Shown here: one piece after another, positions 4,621 through 13,305 of the stretch
Numbering within the stretch: position 1 is the first letter of the stretch
Layout of the letters: the number at the start of each line of letters is the position of its first letter
Source of the DNA: an uncultured Prevotella sp.
GTDB lineage: Bacteria > Bacteroidota > Bacteroidia > Bacteroidales > Bacteroidaceae
Length of the DNA: 64,000 nucleotides
Direction of reading: 5' to 3'
Assembly: GCA_900317405.1 (NCBI GenBank)
Contig: ONGP01000004.1
Location: 1-64,000, forward strand
The notes under the pieces: model-generated
Seen by the model: only the letters and a program-made list of their open reading frames with translations
What the model was told of the DNA's origin: nothing
Database searches by the model: none
Made by a program: the position numbers and the translations under genes

Positions 4621-7044
4621 ATGTTTTGTTACCAGAGCAACTTTAGCAATCCCACACAGCCCGTTGACGAAGCGCAGTTCTATGCGCTCGTCAGGGCGGG
4701 CAAGTGGAACGAGAGCATCGACCGCTATCGAGAGACCCACGATGCCAGACTGAAGCGCAAGCTGCCAGCATTCATCTTCCAAGCCACATTCGACGAGACC
4801 ACGTCGGCCAAGGGGCGCACAGGTGCATGGCGCAAGCAGGCCGCCACAAGGCTGAACGGACTGGTGGTGATGGACCTGGACCACATCGAGAGTCCACTGA
4901 CACTATATCAAGGATGGGTGGACCGTGGACTAGACTGGAAGGCACTAGGCATACTGCTTATCTACATCACACCCAGCGGCAAGGGACTGAAGATAGTGTT
5001 TAAGGCGCGACTGGACTGGGGCAACCTGATATCGAACCAGCACCAGATGGCAAATCTGCTAGGCGACGATGTGGTAGTGGATGAGGCATGCAAGGACGCT
5101 TCGAGGATGAGTTTTATTTGTAAAGAAACTGACATTTTGTATATAGACAAGGAGATTTTTGAGTATGAGAACAAGGAGTATGCTGAGCGATATACTGCTC
5201 TATATCGCGACGGTCATAGCCAGGCTGAGAGAGAGGATGAACCGCAATTGTCATCTCGACTAAGCGGAGCGCATGGAGAGATCTCAAGAGATGTCTCGAC
5301 TACGCTCGACATGACAAAAGGGGGAGCGCTCGACATGACAACGGAGGAAACCTACAACGGCATGCCAGTGAGCAAGATAATCAGCAAGTGGCTGCAGGGC
5401 GTAGACCTGAACAACAACCGCCACAACACACTGGTAGACCTGGCAAGCCATCTGCGATACGTGCTGGGCAAGAACGCCACCAAGATAACAGAGGTGGTGA
5501 TGACACTGCCCTGGGTGCAGGACCTGCAGCGCGAGGGCGAAGACGTGGCCGGCACAGTGCGATCGGTGATGGACTTTAAGTACCACGAGTACATGCCCAA
5601 GCGCCTGCGCGAGGCGGTTGCCACACCACAGCAACGTGGCGATGAAAATATCTCACAACAGCTATGGACGTGGGGCGAAGAGATAGAGGCACTGATGCCC
5701 TACTTCCCAGCACTCAAGGACATGTGCAAGGGACTGAAGCGCAACCAGTATCCAGCAGCGATGTTTGTAGGCGGCGGACTGATGATGACGCTGATGACAC
5801 GCTGCACCTATCGATTCTACGCCCGCCCAGAGGAGCTGCGACGACTGAATAACTCGACACTTATAATAGGTGATCCAGCCAGTGGTAAGAGTTTCGCCAC
5901 ACGCCTGTACAACCTGCTGGCAGAGCCCATCATCGAGGCCGACAAGGCTGGCAAGGATGCCATCAACGCCTATCGTGAGATAACCAAGACCAAGGGCGCC
6001 AACAAGGAGAAGCCGCCCAAGCCCAAGGTGATAGTGCGTGTGCACCCAGCGCGAACCAGTAATGCACAGTTCATACAAGACATGGTGAACAGCGTGGAAG
6101 AGGTGGACGGCCAGCCGATGCAGCTGCACATGCTGACGTTCGACACTGAGCTCGACAACACCATCTGTGTGCAGAAAGGTGGCAGCTGGATAGACAAGAT
6201 GAGTCTGGAACTGAAGGCATTCCACAACGAGTGGGACGGTCAGGCATACTCTAATGCCGACTCGATACTGCAGGACTTCTACGTGACGTGGAACTTTATC
6301 TACACAGGCACACCCATAGCACTGAAGAAGAAGGTGAACGAGCAGAACTTCGGCTCAGGTCTGTCGACACGATTGACATGCATACCGCTGCCATCGACCA
6401 ACTTCAAGATGCTATCGCGCGAATCGACCATCGACTACGAAAGCGACAACCGTCTGCGAGAGTGGGCCAAGAAGCTTGACAAGACCAAGGGCGAACTGAA
6501 GCTGACGAAGATAGTGGACGAACTGTACGACTGGACTGCACGCCGCATGGCCGACGCTGAGGAGAACAACTCGAAGGCCGACGAACTGCTGCTTAAGCGA
6601 TGCGCTTATCATGGGTTCAACTTTGCAGCGCCCTTCATCATGATGCGCCACTGGTGCCAGCTGCACCAAGACGGCGACTACTGGTGTGGCGAGTTTGACA
6701 CTGACGAGGTAGACTGGCAACTGGCTGAGTTGATAGTAAACATACAGTACGCCTGTCAGCGACACTTCTTTGGAGCGATGGCTGAGCACTATTTTGAGAA
6801 TCAGAGTCGTGAAGCCAACGTGAACGTGCAGCGCCGCCAGAAGACATTCGACGGTTTTGAACGACTGCCAGAGGAGTTTACCAGCGATGATGTGATACGT
6901 GTGTTCAGCTTAGCCAACGACGCTACCGCTCGCAGCAAGATAAGCCGACTGCAGTGCGACCATCTGATAGAAAAGGTGAGCGACGGCCGCGGCAACACGC
7001 AAGGCAAGACTGTATATCGCAAGACTGGTATAGTGATGCTATAA
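4621..7044 (+). CDS. BT4734-type primase-like/DUF3987 ATPase (VirE-like)
   Basis: This 807-residue protein matches the large proteins annotated VirE/DUF3987 in Bacteroidales mobile elements. Residues ~40-190 hold a BT4734-like domain with LVVMDLDHIES and YITPSGKGLKIVFKA, a layout related to primase-polymerase folds. The C-terminal half is a DUF3987 helicase-like ATPase with Walker A GDPASGKS at residues 417-424. A winged-helix-like tail follows (FTSDDVIRVFSLANDATARS). Expected role: replication or maintenance of a mobile element; biochemistry is not established. Residues ~210-240 (SSRLSGAHGEISRDV and on) are encoded by an inserted palindromic repeat and do not look like protein sequence. It ends an operon beginning at 3506 and is followed by a terminator. 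Confidence 0.85.
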   Translation: MFCYQSNFSNPTQPVDEAQFYALVRAGKWNESIDRYRETHDARLKRKLPAFIFQATFDETTSAKGRTGAWRKQAATRLNGLVVMDLDHIESPLTLYQGWVDRGLDWKALGILLIYITPSGKGLKIVFKARLDWGNLISNQHQMANLLGDDVVVDEACKDASRMSFICKETDILYIDKEIFEYENKEYAERYTALYRDGHSQAEREDEPQLSSRLSGAHGEISRDVSTTLDMTKGGALDMTTEETYNGMPVSKIISKWLQGVDLNNNRHNTLVDLASHLRYVLGKNATKITEVVMTLPWVQDLQREGEDVAGTVRSVMDFKYHEYMPKRLREAVATPQQRGDENISQQLWTWGEEIEALMPYFPALKDMCKGLKRNQYPAAMFVGGGLMMTLMTRCTYRFYARPEELRRLNNSTLIIGDPASGKSFATRLYNLLAEPIIEADKAGKDAINAYREITKTKGANKEKPPKPKVIVRVHPARTSNAQFIQDMVNSVEEVDGQPMQLHMLTFDTELDNTICVQKGGSWIDKMSLELKAFHNEWDGQAYSNADSILQDFYVTWNFIYTGTPIALKKKVNEQNFGSGLSTRLTCIPLPSTNFKMLSRESTIDYESDNRLREWAKKLDKTKGELKLTKIVDELYDWTARRMADAEENNSKADELLLKRCAYHGFNFAAPFIMMRHWCQLHQDGDYWCGEFDTDEVDWQLAELIVNIQYACQRHFFGAMAEHYFENQSREANVNVQRRQKTFDGFERLPEEFTSDDVIRVFSLANDATARSKISRLQCDHLIEKVSDGRGNTQGKTVYRKTGIVML
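5249..5340. repeat. Palindromic intergenic-type repeat inside a coding region
   Basis: Bases 5249-5316 form an imperfect palindrome: the ends TGTCATCTCGA and TCGACATGACA pair with one mismatch, and the centre has GAGATCTC. A partial second copy of one end (GCTCGACATGACA) follows at 5328-5340. On the minus strand it reads CHVERSRDIS, the spurious peptide commonly seen where this REP/MITE-like element lies in Bacteroidota genomes (recognised from memory). It keeps the DUF3987 gene in frame. Confidence 0.8.
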
Positions 7045-7051
7045 AATGATT

Positions 7052-7087
7052 GATCCCCCGCCCCATTACAGGGCGAGGGATCTTTGG
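7052..7087 (+). terminator. Rho-independent terminator after the island operon
   Basis: GATCCCCCGCCC (7052-7063) pairs with GGGCGAGGGATC (7071-7082) with one mismatch around a short loop, followed by TTTGGGTT. It closes the lysozyme/DUF3987 operon. Bases 7110-7128 then hold near-repeats of GTGCA(T/C)CA of unknown meaning. Confidence 0.7.
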
Positions 7088-7133
7088 GTTGGTAGCCCCC
7101 ACGCTATAGTGCATCAGTGCACCAGTGCGTCAT

Positions 7134-9569
7134 TTACAAATTCTTCTTTGGATAAAGGGCGTCCCACCATGATGGGTCGTCCTTAAGCCACTTCTGGAAC
7201 CAGGCCATCTGGGTGGCTAGCCACTTCTCCTTCTTGTTGTAGTCGAGTATGTGGTGATTCTCGCCCTCAACCTCAACCAGCGATACCTCGCGGCCAAGCA
7301 ACTTGAGCGCAGTAAACATCTGCAGACTCTCGATGAGTGGCACGTTGGTGTCGGCATTGCCATGCAGCAACAGCAGTGGGGTGTGAATCTTGTCGGCATT
7401 GAACAGTGGGCTCTGGTTTACATACAGCTGGCGATGGCTCCATGGATAGCTGTTGGCCATACACACCTCGCTGTAGTTGTAGCCCCAATAGCCCTCGCCC
7501 CAGTAGCTAGTGTGGTTGGCTATACCTGCATGGCTTACGGCAGCTGCAAAGATGTCGGTCTGCGTCTGCAGATACTGGGTCATAAATCCACCATACGATG
7601 CGCCCATACATCCTATCTTATCCTTATTGATAAATGGATGCTCTGCGCAAATCTTCTTAACGCCCTCGATGATATCCTCGGCAGGCCCCTGACCAGCGGT
7701 GTTTACGTGGCGCGATGCCCACTCCTGACCAAAACCTGTAGCACCACTTGGCTCAAGGATATAGGCTACATAGCCCAGCGAGTTCCAATACTGTGGAGCG
7801 TAAGGCGATTCAAAATATCTTGACACAGGCGAGCAGCCGCCATAGTAATACACAATCATAGGATATTTCTTGCTTGCATCGAAATCCTTAGGCAGATACA
7901 TACGGCCATAAACCTTGTCGCCTTTAGAGTTGATGAAGTTCCAGTCCTGGCAAGTACCAATCTCAGCATCGCCCAGAGCCTCAGCACCAGCAAAGTAGGT
8001 CTGCTGCTTCTTACTCTTCAGGTCGAACACATAGGCCGATGCAGGCTCCATGGTCTTGTACGACAGATAGGCCAGTACAGGTGCATGGGCAGCCATATCG
8101 AAGCGGTATGCATAGTCGCCCTGAATGGGTAGTTTGGTAATCTTGCCAGTCTTAGGGTTAAGACTAAACATATTTACATAATCGCGATCCTCGGCCGAGA
8201 AGTAAATCTGTCCGTCGGCCCACGACCAGTCTATACGCTCAATGCTAGGATTGAAGTCCTTGGTGAGTGGTGTAACCTGCTTGGTGGCGATATCGTAGAG
8301 GAACAGCTCGTTCTCTGTCATGCTAGGTGTGATGGTGGCAGGCAGCTGACAGCCGATGCGATCGAAAGCCTCAGGATTGCCAGTAAACACTATCTGCTTG
8401 CCATCAGGCGAGAACGAGCCATTGCCCAAGAACTCTGCACCTACAAACAGGGTGTCGACCTTCAGTGTCTTGGCGTCCATCATAAACACATCGCTCACAG
8501 CCGTTGGGCGCTTGCTCAGGCGAGAGCGGTTGCTGATAATGAGCAGCTTAGAGCCGTCTTGCGAGATGTCTGACAGATACTCGCCCTTGGTGCCAAAGGT
8601 GATGCGCTGGGTGATGCCAGTAGCTATATCGTACTTGGCCAGATAGCTGCGAGTGCGCCAGCCTGGCTGACGGTCGTTCATCTCCAGTACCTCGAACACG
8701 TCCTTATCCTCCTTAGGTCCTTCTTCCTCGAGAGAGTAGATAAGATAGTCCTCGTTAGGAGCGACGGTGTAGCCGCCCTCAGGCACATTGTAAGCAAAAC
8801 GTGTGCGAACGCCTGTGCGAGGGTCTACACGATACAGCACGCGCTTGTTGCCGTCCATCTCTTCCTCAATCCATGCTATGCTCTTGGGCATCCAGCGGGC
8901 ATTGCTCTTGGGCTGCGAAATAAGCTTACCAGTCTTAACATCGCGCAACTCATAGCTCCACACGCTGTTGCCACCACGTGCAGTGGTCTGATAAGCCACA
9001 CAAGCAAGCTGGCCGTCGGCCGACAGACTGATGCCACGCACACGGCGACCGTCGGTCAGGTCGTGTACCATATAGGGGTGGCGGCTGTCGAGGGTGTAAG
9101 CGATAGCCTCAGGGGTATCAAAACAAACCTTGATAGAGTCAGTGTCCTTAGGCTCGGCCAGATACTGGATAGTGAAGGTGTGGTGCTCAGGGGCAAGCTT
9201 AAGTTCGCCACCAGCCTCAACACCATCGATATACAACTTAGAGTGCTTAGGACCCTTAACCTCTATCTTACCCTTAAGGTAGCTGCTGTTGTTGACATAG
9301 AACGACAGCAGACCTACGCTCTTGCTATCGGCCAGCGATGGCAGCACAGCGCCAGAGAACTTGCCTGTGACCTGCGATGTGAGCGCGATGGCACCCATCA
9401 GCGAATTAGGGTCGAACTTCTGACCCTGCACATTGACTGTATCTACACCAAAGGGTGCAGCCACAGCGTATGGGCCAGCAATATTAAACTCAGTGACAGC
9501 GGTCTTTACCTGCGCCATCGATGACAGCGCACAGTTAGCCGCGAACAGTACAAATAATACTTTCTTCAT
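7134..9569 (-). CDS. Exported S9-family serine peptidase
   Basis: This 811-residue protein is a secreted prolyl oligopeptidase-family enzyme, probably a periplasmic di- or tripeptidyl peptidase. The signal peptide is MKKVLFVLFAANCALSSMAQ. A beta-propeller-like region spans ~residues 150-530 (WD40-like repeats such as LSADGQLACVAYQ and FSPDGKQIVFTGN). The C-terminal alpha/beta hydrolase domain holds the triad Ser658 (GASYGGFM), Asp740 (LLHGNADTNVP) and His772 (GENHHILDY). Exact specificity cannot be read; Bacteroidota use such enzymes to finish extracellular peptide digestion. It lies 40 bases downstream of rsgA, separated by TTTAATG repeats, and may be read from the frr promoter. Confidence 0.93.
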   Translation of the reverse strand: MKKVLFVLFAANCALSSMAQVKTAVTEFNIAGPYAVAAPFGVDTVNVQGQKFDPNSLMGAIALTSQVTGKFSGAVLPSLADSKSVGLLSFYVNNSSYLKGKIEVKGPKHSKLYIDGVEAGGELKLAPEHHTFTIQYLAEPKDTDSIKVCFDTPEAIAYTLDSRHPYMVHDLTDGRRVRGISLSADGQLACVAYQTTARGGNSVWSYELRDVKTGKLISQPKSNARWMPKSIAWIEEEMDGNKRVLYRVDPRTGVRTRFAYNVPEGGYTVAPNEDYLIYSLEEEGPKEDKDVFEVLEMNDRQPGWRTRSYLAKYDIATGITQRITFGTKGEYLSDISQDGSKLLIISNRSRLSKRPTAVSDVFMMDAKTLKVDTLFVGAEFLGNGSFSPDGKQIVFTGNPEAFDRIGCQLPATITPSMTENELFLYDIATKQVTPLTKDFNPSIERIDWSWADGQIYFSAEDRDYVNMFSLNPKTGKITKLPIQGDYAYRFDMAAHAPVLAYLSYKTMEPASAYVFDLKSKKQQTYFAGAEALGDAEIGTCQDWNFINSKGDKVYGRMYLPKDFDASKKYPMIVYYYGGCSPVSRYFESPYAPQYWNSLGYVAYILEPSGATGFGQEWASRHVNTAGQGPAEDIIEGVKKICAEHPFINKDKIGCMGASYGGFMTQYLQTQTDIFAAAVSHAGIANHTSYWGEGYWGYNYSEVCMANSYPWSHRQLYVNQSPLFNADKIHTPLLLLHGNADTNVPLIESLQMFTALKLLGREVSLVEVEGENHHILDYNKKEKWLATQMAWFQKWLKDDPSWWDALYPKKNL

Positions 9570-9604
9570 TTAATCTTTAATGTTTAATGTTTAATGTTTA
9601 ATGT
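9570..9604. repeat. TTTAATG heptamer run
   Basis: One TTTAATC unit and four TTTAATG units fill the gap between rsgA and the S9 peptidase start. On the coding strand it gives an A-rich leader, ATTAAA repeats, just before ATG. Related runs lie at 37461-37490, 57042-57076 and 59279-59312. Confidence 0.8.
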
Positions 9605-9609
9605 AAAGC

Positions 9610-10551
9610 CTAGTACGCCTCACGATACTTGCCCTCGTCCTTATCATTAAGCATCGACAGGTACGACTGGTATCGGCTTTCGGCTATATAATGGTCTTCG
9701 AGCGCCTTGAGCACAGCGCATCCAGGTTCGTGGGTGTGGGTGCAGTTAGAGAAACGGCAGTCTTGCGAGAAATGGAATATCTCCTTGAAGTAGCTGGTCA
9801 GTTCCTCTGGCTCCATATCGAACGTGCCAAAGCCCTTGATGCCTGGAGTGTCGATGAGGAAACCCCTAGACTGGCTTAGTGGCAGCGACGGGTCGATAGG
9901 TATCATCTCAGAGAATGTGGTGGTGTGCTGACCAGTGTTGTGAGCGTCGCTAATCTCGGCCGTACGCAGACTGGCGCCTGGCACCAGGCGATTGATAAGT
10001 GTGCTCTTACCCACTCCACTATTGCCGCTTAGCAGTGTAATCTTATCAGTGAGCAGTGGCTGCAGGGCCTCTACCCCATCGCCAGTGCCTGCTGATATCT
10101 GATGACACTCGTAGCCTATGGTCTGATACAGATTTACCATCGCCGCTTGATAGCGCAGCATGTCCTCATCGAGCAGGTCGGTCTTATTAAACACCAGTAT
10201 CACTGGCACGCGATAAGCCTCGGCCGATGCCAGGAAACGGTCTATAAACGTGGTGCTGGTCTGTGGATTGGCCACAGTTACCACCAGCATGGCCTGGTCT
10301 ACATTGGCCGCCAGGATATGACTCTGCTTAGAGAGGTTGATACTCTTGCGAATGATATAGTTGCGACGGTCCTCGATCTCAGTTATCCAGTCGCCCTCGC
10401 CCACCGTCACACGGTCGCCCACAGCCACAGGATTGGTGCTGCGTATGCCCTTAAGACGGAAGTTACCTTTTATCTTACAATCAAGAAGCTGGCCATCGTC
10501 TGTCAAGACGGTGTACCAGCTGCCTGTATTCTTAATAACAAGTCCACGCAT
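9610..10551 (-). CDS. rsgA: Ribosome biogenesis GTPase RsgA
   Basis: RsgA releases RbfA and checks maturation of the 30S subunit. The circularly permuted GTPase order is visible: NKTD (G4) comes first, then [16 protein letters not shown] (G1) and DTPGIKGFG (G3). An OB fold occupies the N-terminal ~80 residues. A C-terminal zinc finger follows with Cys/His spaced as in [14 protein letters not shown]. Length (313) is normal. The start codon directly follows the frr stop with no gap, so the two are co-transcribed and probably translationally coupled. Both act on ribosomes. Confidence 0.97.
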   Translation of the reverse strand: MRGLVIKNTGSWYTVLTDDGQLLDCKIKGNFRLKGIRSTNPVAVGDRVTVGEGDWITEIEDRRNYIIRKSINLSKQSHILAANVDQAMLVVTVANPQTSTTFIDRFLASAEAYRVPVILVFNKTDLLDEDMLRYQAAMVNLYQTIGYECHQISAGTGDGVEALQPLLTDKITLLSGNSGVGKSTLINRLVPGASLRTAEISDAHNTGQHTTTFSEMIPIDPSLPLSQSRGFLIDTPGIKGFGTFDMEPEELTSYFKEIFHFSQDCRFSNCTHTHEPGCAVLKALEDHYIAESRYQSYLSMLNDKDEGKYREAY

Positions 10552-11112
10552 TTAGACTGTCATTATCTCCTTGTTCTTAGCCGTAATCAGGTCGTCGATC
10601 TTCTTGATATACTTATCGTGCAACTTCTGCAGATCGTTCTCAGCGTCCTTCTCCAGGTCCTCTGAGAGTCCGTCCTTGATGGCCTTCTTAAGTTTTTCCT
10701 TGATATCACCACGCACGTTGCGCACCTCAACCTTAGCCTTCTCAGCAATCTTGTTGCACTGCTTGGTAAGGTCGCGACGACGCTCCTCAGTGGGCTGAGG
10801 GATGTTAAGGCGGATAATCTCGCCGTTGTTCTCAGGTGTGATACCTACATCGCTATCCATGATAGCCTTCTCGATGTTACGAATCTCCTTGCGATCCCAT
10901 GGCTTGATGGCGATGGTACGAGGATCGGGCACACTCACGTTGGCCACCTGGTTCAGGGGCACCTTGCTGCCATACACTTCTACGCGTACAGCATCGAGAA
11001 TAGCCACATTGGCGCGGCCGGCGCGAATACGGTTCAGCTCCTCTTCAAGATACAAGGCAGCCATCTCCATGCGCTCTTCACTCTTGCTTAAAATTTCTTT
11101 TACGTCAACCAT
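10552..11112 (-). CDS. frr: Ribosome recycling factor
   Basis: The 186-residue protein splits post-termination 70S ribosomes together with EF-G. Signature segments are present: LNRIRAGRANVAILDAVRVE, the WDRKEIRNIEKAI segment, and IRLNIPQPTEERRRDLTKQ. Length matches the family (~185). It is the first gene of an frr-rsgA operon, with a strong divergent promoter at 11144-11175 pointing into it. Confidence 0.98.
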   Translation of the reverse strand: MVDVKEILSKSEERMEMAALYLEEELNRIRAGRANVAILDAVRVEVYGSKVPLNQVANVSVPDPRTIAIKPWDRKEIRNIEKAIMDSDVGITPENNGEIIRLNIPQPTEERRRDLTKQCNKIAEKAKVEVRNVRGDIKEKLKKAIKDGLSEDLEKDAENDLQKLHDKYIKKIDDLITAKNKEIMTV

Positions 11113-11143
11113 AATTATTGTACTTTTAGTCGTTTTCTGATGA

Positions 11144-11175
11144 CAAAAGTAAGGTTTTTCTGCGAAAGTACCAAA
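11144..11175 (-). promoter_or_regulatory. Promoter of frr-rsgA
   Basis: Read on the minus strand, TTTG (11175-11172) and TACTTTTG (11151-11144) are 20 bases apart. Confidence 0.85.
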
Positions 11176-11224
11176 TAATTGTGTTTTTTTCGTTCAAAAA
11201 TTTTTTTATTTATACAAAAATAGC

Positions 11225-11232
11225 TATCTTTG
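11225..11232 (+). promoter_or_regulatory. -7 box of the histidine-kinase operon
   Basis: TATCTTTG fits the -7 consensus; the -33 region is only T-rich. Four bases downstream a nine-codon frame (11236-11265, MFTTILRAQ) ends at the base before the first kinase ATG and could be a leader peptide if transcription starts at 11236. Confidence 0.65.
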
Positions 11233-11265
11233 CGGATGTTTACTACCATACTTAGAGCACAATAG

Positions 11266-13293
11266 ATGTATACTGAGATATTACATAATTACGGTTACCT
11301 GATAGCAGCATTCCTACTTTCTGCTGCCTGTATGGTGGTATACAACAGGTTGACATACTACAAACAGCGAAGGGTGACGCGACGCCTGCAACGACTAAAT
11401 GCGCAGCTATCGCTCATAATGGATGCCAACAAGACAGGTGCCTGGACATACGATATCAAGAAAAACCAATTTAAGGAAATATCTAAAAACGATCTCACAG
11501 AAACACTCTACACCCCATTCGAATTCTCCAAGCGATGCAATCGCGATGACTTCTTGAATATCGAGAAGGCTATCGACAGCATAATGAAGAGAGAGATACT
11601 GACAGACACGATGACAGTGCGCAACGATCCAGCCGAGGGCGAGGAGCTGAAGTACTACGAGATAACACTATCAGTGCTGCGACGCAATCGCAAAGACATG
11701 CCAATGGAGATATTGGGCACACAGCGCGACATAACACAGGAGACAAAGCGTGCTGAAGAAATCAAGAACCTGATGCTGAGGTCGCACACTGTGTTCAACT
11801 CGTCGCTGGTGGATATGGTATACTACGATGCCAAGGGCAATCTGGCCGACCTGAACGAGACGGCTTGCAAGACGTTTGGAGTAAAAGATGCCCAGGCGCT
11901 CATAAAGCGTGGTATGAAGATGAACGACATACCATCGTATAGAGACATCGACGTGCAGACGCTGGAGCACACCACACTGTCATCAATCACAGATATTGCC
12001 CAGGTAAAAGCCACCGACGAGCGAGTGCCTGAGGTGACAGTGAAGAGCAAGATGTACTACGAGGTGATGCTGGGCCCTATACGCGACCAGCTGAACCACC
12101 TGATGGGAGTGATAGCCGCAGGACGCGACATAACAGAGATGGTAGAGTCGAACCACAGAATGAAGGAGTCGAACCGACAGATCGAAGAGCGCACCAAGGC
12201 TCTGCAGCAGTACGTAAGAGACATAAACTACTCGCTCGAGGTGAGCGAGAGCCGACTGATAAACTATTATCCTGACTGCCACGAACTGGAGATACTGAGC
12301 GACCTGAGCGGACCAGGCAAGCGCATACCACAGCTGCACGCAGTGGCACTGATGCACAGAGACGACCAGCACGCCGCAAAGAACATCATAAAGCGTATGG
12401 ACCGTCGACACATGGGCACCATATCAGAGACGCTGCACACAAAACTGCAGGACAAGCATGGGCGCGATATATACCTGAACCTGAATATGATGCCTATCAC
12501 TGACAAGGCTGGCCACGTGACCCACTACTTTGGCATACTGCGCAACGATACAGAGATGGCCCACACAGAGCTGCGACTGAAGGAGGAAACAGCCAAGGCA
12601 CAGGAGGAAGAGCAGCTTAAGAACGCATTCCTGCTCAACATGAGCTATGAGCTGCGCGTGCCACTGCAGGCTGTGATAGGATTTGCAGAACTGTTCAACA
12701 CAGAGCACGACCAGAACGACGAGCGCATATTTGCTGAGGAGATAAAGAAGAACACTGACGTGCTGCTAAGCCTGATAAACGACATACTGTTTATATCGCG
12801 ACTTGACGCCCACATGATAGAGTACCACTACGAGACATGCGACTTTGCATCGCTGTTTGAGGGATGGTGCCAGCTGGGCTGGAGCGACGTGAAGCAGTCG
12901 ATACCACGCACCATAGAGAACCCATACCAATCGCTGGTGGTAAACATAGACCCACAGAATCTGGGACAGGCCATCAAGAAACTATGCGCCTACTCAGGTA
13001 TGTGCGCCAACCAAGGCGGCCTGAAGGCCAAATACGAATACCTGCACGACGAACTTATAATAATCGTGGAGGACACTGGCGTGGGTATGGATTTCGACGA
13101 GGTGCCAAGAGCCTTCGACCGCTTTGCACGCGAGGGCAAGCACAAGCGCATAGGCACTGGTCTTGACCTGCCTATAGTGAAAGAGATGGCAGAACAGATG
13201 GGCGGCACCATCGACGTGCTGTCGGAGCCAGACAAGGGCAGCACATACTTTATGAGCATACCCTGCGAGATGATAAGTTATGTAAAGAAATAA
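11266..13293 (+). CDS. PAS-domain histidine kinase homologue lacking the catalytic His
   Basis: This 675-residue protein has one N-terminal membrane helix (residues ~9-28, YLIAAFLLSAACMVVYN) and two or three PAS-type domains (SLVDMVYYDAKGNLADLNE is the clearest), then HisKA and HATPase regions. The H-box reads FLLNMSYELRVPL: the phospho-acceptor His is replaced by Tyr461 (codon TAT at 12646). The N-box, NAIKY or NAIQY in the three neighbours, reads CAYSGM here, with Tyr576 in place of Asn. The DTGVGM and GTGLDLPIVK boxes remain. It is therefore a probable pseudokinase or regulatory partner. It most resembles the third kinase of the cluster (15291-18089) in its PAS and HATPase regions. Confidence 0.9.
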   Translation: MYTEILHNYGYLIAAFLLSAACMVVYNRLTYYKQRRVTRRLQRLNAQLSLIMDANKTGAWTYDIKKNQFKEISKNDLTETLYTPFEFSKRCNRDDFLNIEKAIDSIMKREILTDTMTVRNDPAEGEELKYYEITLSVLRRNRKDMPMEILGTQRDITQETKRAEEIKNLMLRSHTVFNSSLVDMVYYDAKGNLADLNETACKTFGVKDAQALIKRGMKMNDIPSYRDIDVQTLEHTTLSSITDIAQVKATDERVPEVTVKSKMYYEVMLGPIRDQLNHLMGVIAAGRDITEMVESNHRMKESNRQIEERTKALQQYVRDINYSLEVSESRLINYYPDCHELEILSDLSGPGKRIPQLHAVALMHRDDQHAAKNIIKRMDRRHMGTISETLHTKLQDKHGRDIYLNLNMMPITDKAGHVTHYFGILRNDTEMAHTELRLKEETAKAQEEEQLKNAFLLNMSYELRVPLQAVIGFAELFNTEHDQNDERIFAEEIKKNTDVLLSLINDILFISRLDAHMIEYHYETCDFASLFEGWCQLGWSDVKQSIPRTIENPYQSLVVNIDPQNLGQAIKKLCAYSGMCANQGGLKAKYEYLHDELIIIVEDTGVGMDFDEVPRAFDRFAREGKHKRIGTGLDLPIVKEMAEQMGGTIDVLSEPDKGSTYFMSIPCEMISYVKK

Positions 13294-13305
13294 AACAGCG
13301 TAAGC

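Noticed and set aside
7096-7133. GTGCATCAGTGCACCAGTGC as an attachment site
   Set aside because: Only short imperfect repeats are present; no matching copy at the other side of the island was found in the window.
11236-11265. Nine-codon frame before the first kinase as a firm leader peptide gene
   Set aside because: Its start lies 4 bases after the -7 box, possibly upstream of the transcription start; kept only as a remark.
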